Source: an uncultured Planctomycetaceae bacterium
Lineage (GTDB): Bacteria; Planctomycetota; Planctomycetia; Pirellulales; Thermoguttaceae
DNA length: 54,247 nt
Direction of reading: 5' to 3'
Assembly (NCBI GenBank): GCA_946408825.1
Contig: CAMJTU010000027.1
Coordinates: 1-54,247, forward strand
Part shown: positions 19,304-26,668 of the stretch, piece by piece
Layout: every line of letters begins with the position of its first letter
Position numbering within the stretch: the first letter of the stretch is position 1
Program-made: the position numbers and the translations under genes
Notes under the pieces: model-generated
Databases searched by the model: none
The model's input: the letters and a program-made list of their open reading frames with translations, nothing else
What the model was told of the DNA's origin: nothing

Positions 19304-20245
19304 CTATTTTGAGGTCAGGTTAATCTTTTGCGCCTGATACAGGGGATTCTCTAAAATCTCGGGCCTGTCGCCGACGAACGCCTTTGCGGCTTCTTCGTCC
19401 CCTTGAAGTTTCCAGCAAAGCCACGCCGTGACGTAGCCGTCGGCGCAATAAAGCGTTTGCGAATGATCGGCGCCGACGCGAAACGCCATGATCTTTTCCG
19501 CCGAGATCGTCTCGAAAAGCGCCGCGGCGGCGTCGGGCGTCATGACGTCGCGGTCCGTTCCGAAGATAATCGCGATCGCGGTCGTTATTTTGTCGAAACC
19601 GCAATATGTTTCAAGCCCAGAATCGGGGGCGGTCGACTTAATCGCCGCCGGCGAGAGCGCGACGACGCAGCGATAACGCTTGGCGCTATCGTCGGCGACT
19701 GCGTCGACGACCCCGACGCCCCCGAGCGAACAACCGACCGCGCCGATCCGCTCTTCGTCGATTTTGCGGTAGAAAATCGAGTCCGGGTCCCTCGCGCGCT
19801 CCAGAAGATAATCAAGCGTCTGATTCGTCGGCGTTCCGACGGAGGAACCGGGAAGCTCGTTCGCAATCGCGACAAATCCCCATGACGCCAAATGTCGCAA
19901 GACCGCGTCATACTGCGACGCGACGACGCCCGACGCGTTCGCAAAGACGACGACGGGATATTTCCGATCGCTCGTCGTCAGTTCGGCTGGGTAGAAAATC
20001 GAAAAAGTCTCCAGCAAACCGGGCGCGGCGACGGAAAGCGACTGCGTCTTGAAGTTCCCCGTCGCAAGATATTTCGACTCGATCGCGCCTCCCGTCGCGA
20101 CCTTTTTCGTATAATCGCGCGGCGCGATTACCGACGTCTTATGAAAGAGATTCTCCGAAACAAGAAAAACCGCGACGACGACAAGCGCGACCGCGACTAT
20201 CGCCAACGCGATTTTTAGTCCAATCGGCGTTCTCGATCTTGACAT
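19304..20245 (-). CDS. Membrane-anchored alpha/beta hydrolase
   Basis: The 313-residue protein has an N-terminal signal anchor (about residues 10-28) and an alpha/beta-hydrolase domain of the dienelactone hydrolase/chlorophyllase/PAF-acetylhydrolase type. The nucleophile elbow is GCSLGG (residues about 168-173). The catalytic Asp is probably in GTDRDVMTPD, and the His in GADHSQT. Substrate is unknown. AGGAG precedes the ATG at 20245. A damaged copy of the first 60 or so codons occurs 2.7 kb upstream on the same strand (22.74-22.94 kb). Confidence 0.85.
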   Translation of the reverse strand: MSRSRTPIGLKIALAIVAVALVVVAVFLVSENLFHKTSVIAPRDYTKKVATGGAIESKYLATGNFKTQSLSVAAPGLLETFSIFYPAELTTSDRKYPVVVFANASGVVASQYDAVLRHLASWGFVAIANELPGSSVGTPTNQTLDYLLERARDPDSIFYRKIDEERIGAVGCSLGGVGVVDAVADDSAKRYRCVVALSPAAIKSTAPDSGLETYCGFDKITTAIAIIFGTDRDVMTPDAAAALFETISAEKIMAFRVGADHSQTLYCADGYVTAWLCWKLQGDEEAAKAFVGDRPEILENPLYQAQKINLTSK

Positions 20246-20295
20246 TAATCGCGGCTCCTAACTCGCTCGTTTCGTTCCCAACGCGGCGCGTCAAA

Positions 20296-20832
20296 TTACG
20301 GACGAATTCCCGTCTTTTCGATAAACTTCGCCTCCGTCGTTCCTGCGCGTCGCGCCGCCTCCTCGATCGAAATGATTCCGTCGGTCACAAAATCCGAAAG
20401 TATCTTAAAGAGAGTTCGTTCCTCGCCAATCGCAATTCCTCTCTTTTCTCCCCTCTTTTCTCCCCTCTTTTCTCCTCTTTTTTCCGCTTTTTCACGGATT
20501 CCTTCCGCCAGATTGCACATTTCGTTCACCTCCTCGTTGAGTTTTGTCGTCATTGGGACGTCGAAATCTTTCGTTAGTATCGTTTTCTTTTTTGCGGGTT
20601 GGAGTTCAGACGAAACCAAAACGTCTAAAAGACGCAAAACCGATCTAGGTTCCGCCTTGTCCGGCTTGCCGAGACGTAGTATCACGATCGTCAGAACGTC
20701 GTAGGCGTCCTTGGGCGCCGATGCGGAACCAACGACTTGCTTCTCGGCTATCTTATACTTCGTTATCGTATTCGATTCTTTCTTCGGCGCGTCCCACGCC
20801 TGCGGCCTACGCTCTGCGAGCGCTCCAATCAA
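20296..20832 (-). CDS. 5'-truncated Rpn/PD-(D/E)XK transposase-family ORF, probable pseudogene
   Basis: This 178-codon ORF opens only with TTG, without SD, 22 bases after the stop of the SUMF1 gene. Its sequence matches the C-terminal half of Rpn-type recombination-promoting nuclease/transposase proteins: RSVLRLLDVLVSSELQPAKK, then TTKLNEEVNEMCNLAEGI, a basic Glu-Lys-Arg-Gly repeat and a helix-turn-helix-like tail. The N-terminal catalytic D...ExK part is missing. The EKRG repeat is encoded by a 12-bp tandem DNA repeat near 20447-20485. It is most likely a leftover of a mobile gene that inserted or recombined behind the SUMF1 gene. Confidence 0.6.
   Translation of the reverse strand: MIGALAERRPQAWDAPKKESNTITKYKIAEKQVVGSASAPKDAYDVLTIVILRLGKPDKAEPRSVLRLLDVLVSSELQPAKKKTILTKDFDVPMTTKLNEEVNEMCNLAEGIREKAEKRGEKRGEKRGEKRGIAIGEERTLFKILSDFVTDGIISIEEAARRAGTTEAKFIEKTGIRP
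20447..20485 (-). repeat. 12-bp tandem repeat in the Rpn-type ORF
   Basis: About three copies of a 12-bp pyrimidine-rich unit (TCTTTTCTCCCC as read on +) encode the Glu-Lys-Arg-Gly repeats. Such repeats vary in copy number in this family. Confidence 0.7.
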
Positions 20833-20853
20833 CGACCCGCCGCTTGGACTTGC

Positions 20854-22500
20854 TCAGTCGTAAATCAGCAGGAAGCGGAAACCGACGCCGCAGTCCCGAT
20901 AGACGGACAAGTACCTGCCCCGATCCGACGACCAGCAGTTCTTCGCATTGATGAACCAGCTCCCGCCGCGACTCACGCGGAGCGAGGCGGAGTCGGGTCC
21001 CCTAGGATCGACGACTGTTCCCTCCGGATACTCGCCATAGAAGTCAGACGTCCATTCCCAGACGTTCCCGTGCATGTCGTAAAGTCCCCACGCGTTCGGA
21101 GCGTAGCTCTTCACGGGCCTCGTCTTTCCGAACGCCCCCTCCTCCTCAGCGCCATAGGGACAACTACCGTCGCTATTCGCATGGTCCCCGTTTAAAACGC
21201 TTCCAAAACTATACAACGTCGTCGTGCCCGCTTTACATGCGTATTCCCATTGCGACTCCGTTGGAAGACCCGCTTTCAAGCCTTCCGGAAGACGCGTCGT
21301 CAACTCTCCGCAGAACTCCTCAGCGTCGTACCAGGAAACACGTTCCACTGGAAGATTCTCCCCTTCGAATCCGCTCGGATTCTCACCCATAATCTCCTGA
21401 TAAAGCGCCTGCGTCACCGGCGTTTCTAACATCCAAAAGCCCCGCGTCAGCACGACGTGATGAAGTTTCTCGTCCTGATGTTCCTCTCTCCAAATTAAAT
21501 ATTTCCAAAGTTCCAGTTCCGTTTCCGTTCCCGTTTCCGGTTCAGGCGTCCCCATATCGAACTCCCCCGCGGGAATCCAGCAGAAGCCGTATTCCGCGTT
21601 CCTAATCTTCAGCGTCTGACGGAAACCCGCCGGACGCGTGGAATCTTCACGCCATAAAGAAACGGCCGCATCGTCGCGACGTGCGTTCACCGTCGTTATG
21701 ATTCTCCGTTTATTACTCAGCAGGAAGCGGAAGCCATAGCTATTGCCCCGACAGCCGGCCAAGCCATTGACCCGAGCCGCCGACCGGCAGTAATCGGCGC
21801 CGAAAACCCAGACCCCGCCGCGAACCACGGGGTGGAAGCCGGAGTCAGGTCCCTTAGGATCGACGACTGTTCCCTCCGGATACAGGTCATGGTAATCAGA
21901 CGTCCATTCCCAGACGTTCCCGTGCATGTCGTAAAGCCCCCAAGGGTTCGGCGCGTAGCTCTTCACGGGACTCGTCTCTCCGCGACACGTTCCCTTCTTC
22001 TCCGTACCATAGGGATAACGACCGTCGCAGTTCGCCTTGTCCCCGTTTAAAACGCTTCCAAAACTGTACGGCGTCGTCGTGCCCGCTCGGCACGCGTATT
22101 CCCACTGCGACTCCGTGGGAAGACTCGCATTCAAGCCTTCCGGAAGAAGCTTTGTCAACTCCGCACAGAACTTCTGCGCGTCGTACCAGGACACACATTC
22201 CACTGGAAGATTCTCTCCCTCAAACTCACTCGGGTTATCGCCCATGATCTCCTGATAAAGCGCCTGCGTCACCGGCGTTTCTAACATCCAAAACCCCCTC
22301 GTCAGCACGACGTGATGAAGCGTCTCGTCGCCGTTACGTTCCTCTTCTGTTTTCGGCGACCCCATGTCGAACTCTCCCGCGGGAATCCAGCAGAAACCAT
22401 ATTCCTGCGAACCGATCTTAAGCGTCTGACGGAAACCCGCCGGACGCGTGGAATCTTCATGCCATAAAGAAACGACCGCCTCGTCTTGTGTTGCGCTCAT
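20854..22500 (-). CDS. Double SUMF1/formylglycine-generating-enzyme-like domain protein with hypervariable C-terminal segments
   Basis: The chosen ATG (22500, SD CGGAGA) gives 548 residues in two tandem SUMF1 (C-type-lectin-like) domains of about 275 residues. Each has FCWIPAGEFDMG, ETPVTQALYQEIMG, SWYDAxxFC, LPTESQWEYAC, YDMHGNVWEWTSD, RGG and GFRFLL. The copies are highly alike except in the last segment between RGG and GFR. They join in frame where the stop of copy 1 was lost, and an old SD and start (GTG at 21690) remain at the joint. True FGE needs two active-site cysteines spaced by four residues; here the second is absent (CRSAAR and CWSSDR), so sulfatase activation is unlikely. The domains more probably bind a ligand. 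No signal peptide is seen. Confidence 0.85.
   Translation of the reverse strand: MSATQDEAVVSLWHEDSTRPAGFRQTLKIGSQEYGFCWIPAGEFDMGSPKTEEERNGDETLHHVVLTRGFWMLETPVTQALYQEIMGDNPSEFEGENLPVECVSWYDAQKFCAELTKLLPEGLNASLPTESQWEYACRAGTTTPYSFGSVLNGDKANCDGRYPYGTEKKGTCRGETSPVKSYAPNPWGLYDMHGNVWEWTSDYHDLYPEGTVVDPKGPDSGFHPVVRGGVWVFGADYCRSAARVNGLAGCRGNSYGFRFLLSNKRRIITTVNARRDDAAVSLWREDSTRPAGFRQTLKIRNAEYGFCWIPAGEFDMGTPEPETGTETELELWKYLIWREEHQDEKLHHVVLTRGFWMLETPVTQALYQEIMGENPSGFEGENLPVERVSWYDAEEFCGELTTRLPEGLKAGLPTESQWEYACKAGTTTLYSFGSVLNGDHANSDGSCPYGAEEEGAFGKTRPVKSYAPNAWGLYDMHGNVWEWTSDFYGEYPEGTVVDPRGPDSASLRVSRGGSWFINAKNCWSSDRGRYLSVYRDCGVGFRFLLIYD
20884..20961 (-). other. Candidate variable region VR2 (C-terminal SUMF1 copy)
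   Basis: The 26 codons between the conserved RGG and GFRFLL codons. Against VR1, 20 of 26 codons differ without any length change, and 24 of 31 base differences are in codon positions 1 or 2. Anchors TGG, TGC, TCG, CGG, TTG and CGG are kept. Confidence 0.6.
21691..21713 (-). repeat. Fossil translation-initiation region inside the fused gene
   Basis: These 23 bases are identical to 22501-22523, the SD region just before the ATG of the first copy. They are followed at 21690 by GTG in place of ATG. Their position marks the joint of the tandem duplication and may still allow internal initiation. Confidence 0.7.
21736..21813 (-). other. Candidate variable region VR1 (N-terminal SUMF1 copy)
   Basis: The same 26-codon segment in the first domain, followed by GGC TTC CGC TTC CTG CTG. 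After it the stop codon and downstream hairpin found at the remnant copy are absent, because the frame continues into the second domain. Confidence 0.6.
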
Positions 22501-22547
22501 CGTCGTTATGATTCTCCGTTTATCGTTGGTTAAAACTCTCGCGTGCC

Positions 22548-22581
22548 GTCTCGAACGCGCTCTCAAAAGCGCGCTCGAGAC
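22548..22581 (-). repeat. 14-bp inverted repeat upstream of the SUMF1 gene
   Basis: Arms 22548-22561 and 22568-22581 pair over 14 bp with one G-T pair and a 6-base loop. It lies between the SUMF1 remnant and the start of the intact gene, without a T-run. It could be a terminator stem, an operator or a recombination site. Confidence 0.5.
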
Positions 22582-22653
22582 GACCTGTTATATCATTGTT
22601 CAGAAGGCGTTTCAATTCTCGGAGGGAACTTTGTTCTCCGGCCCCCCTTAAGG

Positions 22654-22672
22654 GCAAGTCGGCTGGACTTGC
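22654..22672 (-). repeat. Hairpin immediately after the stop codon of the SUMF1 remnant
   Basis: GCAAGTC (22654-22660) and GACTTGC (22666-22672) form a perfect 7-bp stem with a 5-base loop, touching the TGA at 22673-22675. In the intact gene only the arm next to the stop (20847-20853) survives. Confidence 0.6.
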
Positions 22673-22747
22673 TCAGTTGCAAATCAGCAGAAAGCGGAAG
22701 CCGAGGTTATGGGTCCGATTGCCAGACGCGGCGAAAAAGCGACCGCG
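22673..22747 (-). pseudogene. Remnant of a third SUMF1 C-terminus with variable region
   Basis: On the minus strand one frame reads GRFFAASGNRTHNLGFRFLL and then ICN and a stop, the last codons of a SUMF1 gene. The 12 codons before GFRFLL (22703-22738) align without gaps to codons 15-26 of VR1 and VR2 but again differ at most positions. Upstream, homology ends abruptly in the hydrolase fragment, in a different frame, so this copy cannot be expressed as a SUMF1 protein. Confidence 0.7.
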
Positions 22748-22939
22748 TCTTGAAGTTCCCCGTCGCGACCTTCCTCGTATAATCGCGGGGCGCGATCGTC
22801 GACGTCTTATGAAATAAACGCCCAGAAGCAAGAAAAGCAGCGACGACGACAAGCGCGACCGCGACTATCGCCAACGCGATTTTAGCCCAACCCGTCCGCC
22901 GAAGGCGGGTTTTGTTCGAGTTGCCGCTCGCTTGAGCAT
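22736..22939 (-). pseudogene. Pseudogene of the alpha/beta hydrolase N-terminus
   Basis: From an ATG at 22939 the sequence follows the first 60-odd codons of the hydrolase at 20245: GLK, IALAIVAVALVVVA, LFHKTS, IAPRDYT and NFKT. It carries a one-base deletion in an A-run at the GLK/IAL junction that shifts the frame. A 33-bp deletion lies between direct repeats CCCGTCGC and removes 11 codons. It ends at about 22736, where the SUMF1 remnant begins. It also differs upstream, where a CCGCC-GAA-GGCGG hairpin (22896-22908) sits in the reading frame. Confidence 0.8.
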
Positions 22940-23029
22940 TTCAACCTCCCGTTGGTCGGCTCGGCTTTATTCCGATGAAATAAACGTTCCGCGTTATGTA
23001 AGCGCGCGTCGAAAGCTCCCTTGTCGGCG
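22940..23029. other. Spacer with 17-bp repeat
   Basis: Contains the second copy (22945-22961) of the 17-mer found at 18251-18267. Nothing else is recognised. Confidence 0.4.
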
Positions 23030-24241
23030 CTAATCGTCGGTCGGGACGTCCCGGCCTAACGCCGCGCGAACCGCGTCGCGTATTCTCTCGAGCCCTTGCA
23101 TGAGATAGTCCCGCGAGCAACCGAGGTTCATGCGCTGAAATCCGAGTCCCGGCGCACCAAACTGCGACCCGTTGTTGAGCCAAACGCCCGCGTCGCGCTG
23201 CAGAACGCGCTCGACCGTCTTCTCGTCCCAGCCCGTCTTGCGAAAATCGACCCAGAGCAAGTAAGTCCCCTCGCTTTTGACCGTCGAGACGCTTGGGATT
23301 TCGTTATTGATAAAATCGACGGCAAGTTCAATATTGCCCGCGATATATTTCAACATCGCCTCGTACCATTCGCCGCCGCGCTCGTAGACCGCGCGCGTCG
23401 CGGCTTGCCCGAGCTGATTCAAACCGTCCACGCCGCTCGCTTCGACTTCCGCGCGAAACGCGTCGCGTAACTTCTTGTTCGGGATAAAGATATTCGACGC
23501 CTGAAGCCCCGCGATATTGAACGTTTTACTCGGCGCAGTGCAGGTTATGCAGTTCTCGGCAAACTCCGGTCGAAGCGTCGCGAAGACCGTATGCTCGCGC
23601 GCAAAGACGATATCGTGATGAATCTCGTCCGCGACGATCGTCACGCCGTATTTCAGGCAGAGGTCGCCGAGCCGCGTAAGTTCGTCTCGCGTCCATACGC
23701 GTCCGACGGGGTTGTGCGGACTGCAAAGAATAAAAAGCCGCGGACGTTTCTCGATAAGTTTGCGTTCAAAGTCGTCGAAGTCGATATGATAAACGCCCGA
23801 CGCGTCTTGGATAAGGTCGGAACTGACAAGCTCGCGGCGATTGGCGCGGATGACGCCCTCGAAAGGAGGATAGACCGGCTGCTGGATCAGGACCGGCGCG
23901 CCCGGCTCCGTAAACGCCCGGACGCAATGCGCGAGAGCAAAGACGACGCCCGGCGTCTTTACGAGTTGCTCGCGCGTAACTTCGTAGTTATGACGCGCCT
24001 TCATCCAGTCGGCGACCGCGTTGAAATAGGCGTCTCCTTCGTCCGTATAGCCGAAAACGCCGTGATCGACGACCTCGTGAAGAACCTCCTGCGCGCATGA
24101 AGGCGATTTGAAATCCATATCAGCGACCCAGAAGCCCATCAATCCCTCGGGAACGCCAAACTGCGCCGCGCTGTCGTACTTAATACAACTTGTTCCCCTA
24201 CGGTCGATTAAAGAGTCGAAATTCAAATTCTTTTCAGACAT
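23030..24241 (-). CDS. MalY/PatB-family PLP-dependent C-S lyase/aminotransferase
   Basis: The chosen ATG (24241, strong SD GGAGGGAAA) gives 403 residues of fold-type I PLP enzyme. Family signatures are NFDSLIDRRGTSCIKYD at the N-terminus, WVADMDFKSP, the substrate-binding QQPVYPPF, SPHNPVGRVW, the PLP ring-stacking VADEIHHDI, and the Schiff-base lysine in APSKTFNIAGLQ. MalY/PatB proteins cleave cystathionine and related thioethers to release homocysteine, ammonia and pyruvate; some also act as regulators. It is divergent from the antiporter gene. Confidence 0.93.
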   Translation of the reverse strand: MSEKNLNFDSLIDRRGTSCIKYDSAAQFGVPEGLMGFWVADMDFKSPSCAQEVLHEVVDHGVFGYTDEGDAYFNAVADWMKARHNYEVTREQLVKTPGVVFALAHCVRAFTEPGAPVLIQQPVYPPFEGVIRANRRELVSSDLIQDASGVYHIDFDDFERKLIEKRPRLFILCSPHNPVGRVWTRDELTRLGDLCLKYGVTIVADEIHHDIVFAREHTVFATLRPEFAENCITCTAPSKTFNIAGLQASNIFIPNKKLRDAFRAEVEASGVDGLNQLGQAATRAVYERGGEWYEAMLKYIAGNIELAVDFINNEIPSVSTVKSEGTYLLWVDFRKTGWDEKTVERVLQRDAGVWLNNGSQFGAPGLGFQRMNLGCSRDYLMQGLERIRDAVRAALGRDVPTDD

Positions 24242-24579
24242 GGCAAGTTTCCCTCCGTAACGCGGTCCGCAACGACAAAACGTCGTCTTCCTTTGTTTTA
24301 TCCAACGGCGGCGTTCCGTCAATGAGAAGTCGACATTTTGCGTTCAATCTGTCAAAACGGAGACTGAACGCGTTTTCGTCCGCGCAAGTCGATAAAGAAC
24401 GGCGAATGAAAACTAAAAGCCGTTTCATTCGCAGTTTACAACGCCAAACAACATTTTCCCCTTTACAGAAGTCCTGAACAGCCCTATAATACCGCGCCGA
24501 TAATTATAAAGGAGTCGTGGTTTTCTTCAGCGTCGAGGCTTTCGAAAATTAGCGACGCTTGAAAATGGGAGAGGTGCAA
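24242..24579. other. Divergent intergenic region malY-like/kefB-like
   Basis: This region of 338 bp holds the rightward promoter at 24462-24490. The leftward promoter was not identified. No gene is seen. Confidence 0.5.
24462..24490 (+). promoter_or_regulatory. Promoter of the antiporter gene
   Basis: TTTACA and a perfect TATAAT are separated by 17 bases, about 90 bases upstream of the start. Confidence 0.7.
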
Positions 24580-26541
24580 GTGAACGAATATTTCATCGTC
24601 AACATCGCGATTATCCTCGTTTCGGGCTTTATCGCGGGAACAATCTGCAAATACCTAAAAGCGTCGCCGCTCATCGGGTATCTTCTTGTTGGAGCGCTCA
24701 TTGGCCCCGGCTGTCTTGATCTGACGAACGTTCGGGAATACGAACGGACCCTCGAAAGCGTCGAACAAAGCGTGGTGTTAGAGGAAAAAACACGGCAAAA
24801 CAGCGAAGAAGCTCTAGAAAAACGCAGTCACAACCGGGCGGAAGCGATCTCAAATCGCTTCGAACGTCCTTCGACGCTCGCGCAAGAAAACGTCGAACTG
24901 CGTCGAGAACTCGCGACGGTCGAACGCGAGTTGGCGGAACAGCGCGGTCGCACGACGCGGCCCGCCGACTCCGTCGACAACGAGAACGCGGAACAACTCG
25001 CTCGAATGCGCGAGGGACGCTACGCGCTCGAAAGCGCGACTGAGTTTGGCGTTCTTCTCCTTCTTTTCTCGATCGGAATTGAATTTACGTTCGCACAACT
25101 CGCCGCGACGGCAAAGTATATGTTCGTCGGCGGCGCGATTCAGATGGGTCTGACGATCGGCGTCGGAATACTCGTCTGCATCCTCTTTAAGATGAACTGG
25201 ATCGCGGGACTTGCGATCGGGAGCGTGCTGGCGCTCAGTTCGACGGCGCTCGTCTATAAGAGCCTCGGGGATCTGGGACAGGCGGACACGAAACGCGCCC
25301 AGGCGACGCTCGGACTGCTGATCTTTCAAGATATCGCGCTCGTTCCTCTCCTGCTCATCCTGCCGATCGTCCTCGGCTCCGGCGCCGAAAAAGAAGCGGA
25401 TTGGGGGTTCAGCAATCCGTGGATCGACATGACGTTTAAATCGATCCTTTTTTGCGCCGTCGTCCTCCTTCTGAAGTTCGGCAACAGGACGATCGTCACG
25501 CCTCGGCTCGCCGCGCTGCGGTCGAACGACCTCGTCATCCTCTATGCGATCGTTATTCTCCTGCTCATGTGCATTCTCGCGGAAGCGCTGGGACTTACGG
25601 GGGCGCTCGGCGCGTTGGCGGCGGGGGTGATCCTCGGGGAGAACCGCCTTACGCATCAGATCGACGCGCTTGTTTTGCCCTTCCGAGAAGCGTTCTCCTC
25701 GATGTTCTTCATCTCGCTCGGAATGTTGACCGACTTCGCCTACGTTTTTCATCGACCCCTGGTATGCCTTCTCACGCTCGTCGGCGCGGTCGCGTTCAAA
25801 GCGTGTTGCGCCACGCTGGCGCTGCGGATTTGCGGCATGGATAGACGCGGCGCGCGCGCTTACGGAATCTGCATCTCCCAGATCGGCGAACTTGCGTTTA
25901 TGATTCTTTCCGTCGCGTACGCGGCAGGCGCGCTTAAGGAGGGAGCGTACAACACGATGCTCTTCGTTTCGGTCGCGTCGCTCGTGCTGACGCCCAACTT
26001 GGTCAAATTTGCGATCACGAAGACGGGAATGCCGGAAGAGGTCGCCGACGCGAGCAAGTCGGACGAAGATATCTCGCCGGAGCTCATCCGCGCGATCACG
26101 AATTCCGAAGGACATGGCATCGTCGTCGGCGCCGGTCCGATTGGTCAGACGCTCGCGAACGCGCTCCTTAAAGCGAAACGTTCCGTTTGCGTCGTCGATT
26201 TCAACCCTGTGAACCTCCAGTCGTACAGTCAAGACAACGTGCCGACGGTCGCCGGGGACGGCGCCGACCATGAAGTTCTGCGGAAAGCGGGAATCGGTCG
26301 CGCTCGGCTCGTGTTCGTGACGACGCCGAACGACGATCTCACGATCAACGTCGTCAGATCGGCGCGCGCGCTCAATCCGACGGCGGAAATTGTCGCAAGA
26401 ACGCGATATCGAATCAACGTCGCGCCGCTCCAGCGCGCGGGCGCGGGCTTCGTCCTCTGCGAAGAAAACGCGATTGCGGAGGATATGCTCAAACTCATCG
26501 AAGACAATGTCGGAGGCGCGCCGGTTCCCGCGTCCGTCTAA
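24580..26541 (+). CDS. CPA2-family monovalent cation:proton antiporter with RCK domain (KefB/KefC-like)
   Basis: GTG at 24580 is preferred because GGGAGAGG lies 5 bases upstream and the product then starts MNEYFIVNIAIILVSG at the first membrane helix (653 residues). ATG at 24565 is an alternative. The membrane domain of about 12 segments carries LLLLFSIGIEF, LALSSTALV and the GALAAGVILGE helix. A TrkA_N/RCK domain (about 525-640) has a Rossmann motif VVGAGPIGQTLA and VVDFNP. Family members exchange K+ or Na+ for H+ under nucleotide control. An insertion of about 100 residues rich in Glu, Arg and Lys sits after LDLTNV, between early membrane helices, and looks like a coiled coil. Confidence 0.92.
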   Translation: MNEYFIVNIAIILVSGFIAGTICKYLKASPLIGYLLVGALIGPGCLDLTNVREYERTLESVEQSVVLEEKTRQNSEEALEKRSHNRAEAISNRFERPSTLAQENVELRRELATVERELAEQRGRTTRPADSVDNENAEQLARMREGRYALESATEFGVLLLLFSIGIEFTFAQLAATAKYMFVGGAIQMGLTIGVGILVCILFKMNWIAGLAIGSVLALSSTALVYKSLGDLGQADTKRAQATLGLLIFQDIALVPLLLILPIVLGSGAEKEADWGFSNPWIDMTFKSILFCAVVLLLKFGNRTIVTPRLAALRSNDLVILYAIVILLLMCILAEALGLTGALGALAAGVILGENRLTHQIDALVLPFREAFSSMFFISLGMLTDFAYVFHRPLVCLLTLVGAVAFKACCATLALRICGMDRRGARAYGICISQIGELAFMILSVAYAAGALKEGAYNTMLFVSVASLVLTPNLVKFAITKTGMPEEVADASKSDEDISPELIRAITNSEGHGIVVGAGPIGQTLANALLKAKRSVCVVDFNPVNLQSYSQDNVPTVAGDGADHEVLRKAGIGRARLVFVTTPNDDLTINVVRSARALNPTAEIVARTRYRINVAPLQRAGAGFVLCEENAIAEDMLKLIEDNVGGAPVPASV

Positions 26542-26564
26542 TCTTCGTCGCAACTTTTTCGACT

Positions 26565-26604
26565 AGCCGACCCTCCGTTGTTGCAACGCTCGGTCGGCTT
26601 TTTT
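26565..26604 (+). terminator. Terminator of the antiporter gene
   Basis: AGCCGACC (26565-26572) pairs with GGTCGGCT (26592-26599), with a GTTG/CAAC inner stem, followed by a T-run. Confidence 0.85.
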
Positions 26605-26668
26605 ATAATCAGAGGACGGCGCGAGGTTCGATTTCAAGCGCGCCTTTCGATTCCGCGAGTCATTATCC

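Noticed and set aside
20854..22500. Functional sulfatase-activating FGE
   Set aside because: The second active-site cysteine is missing in both domains.
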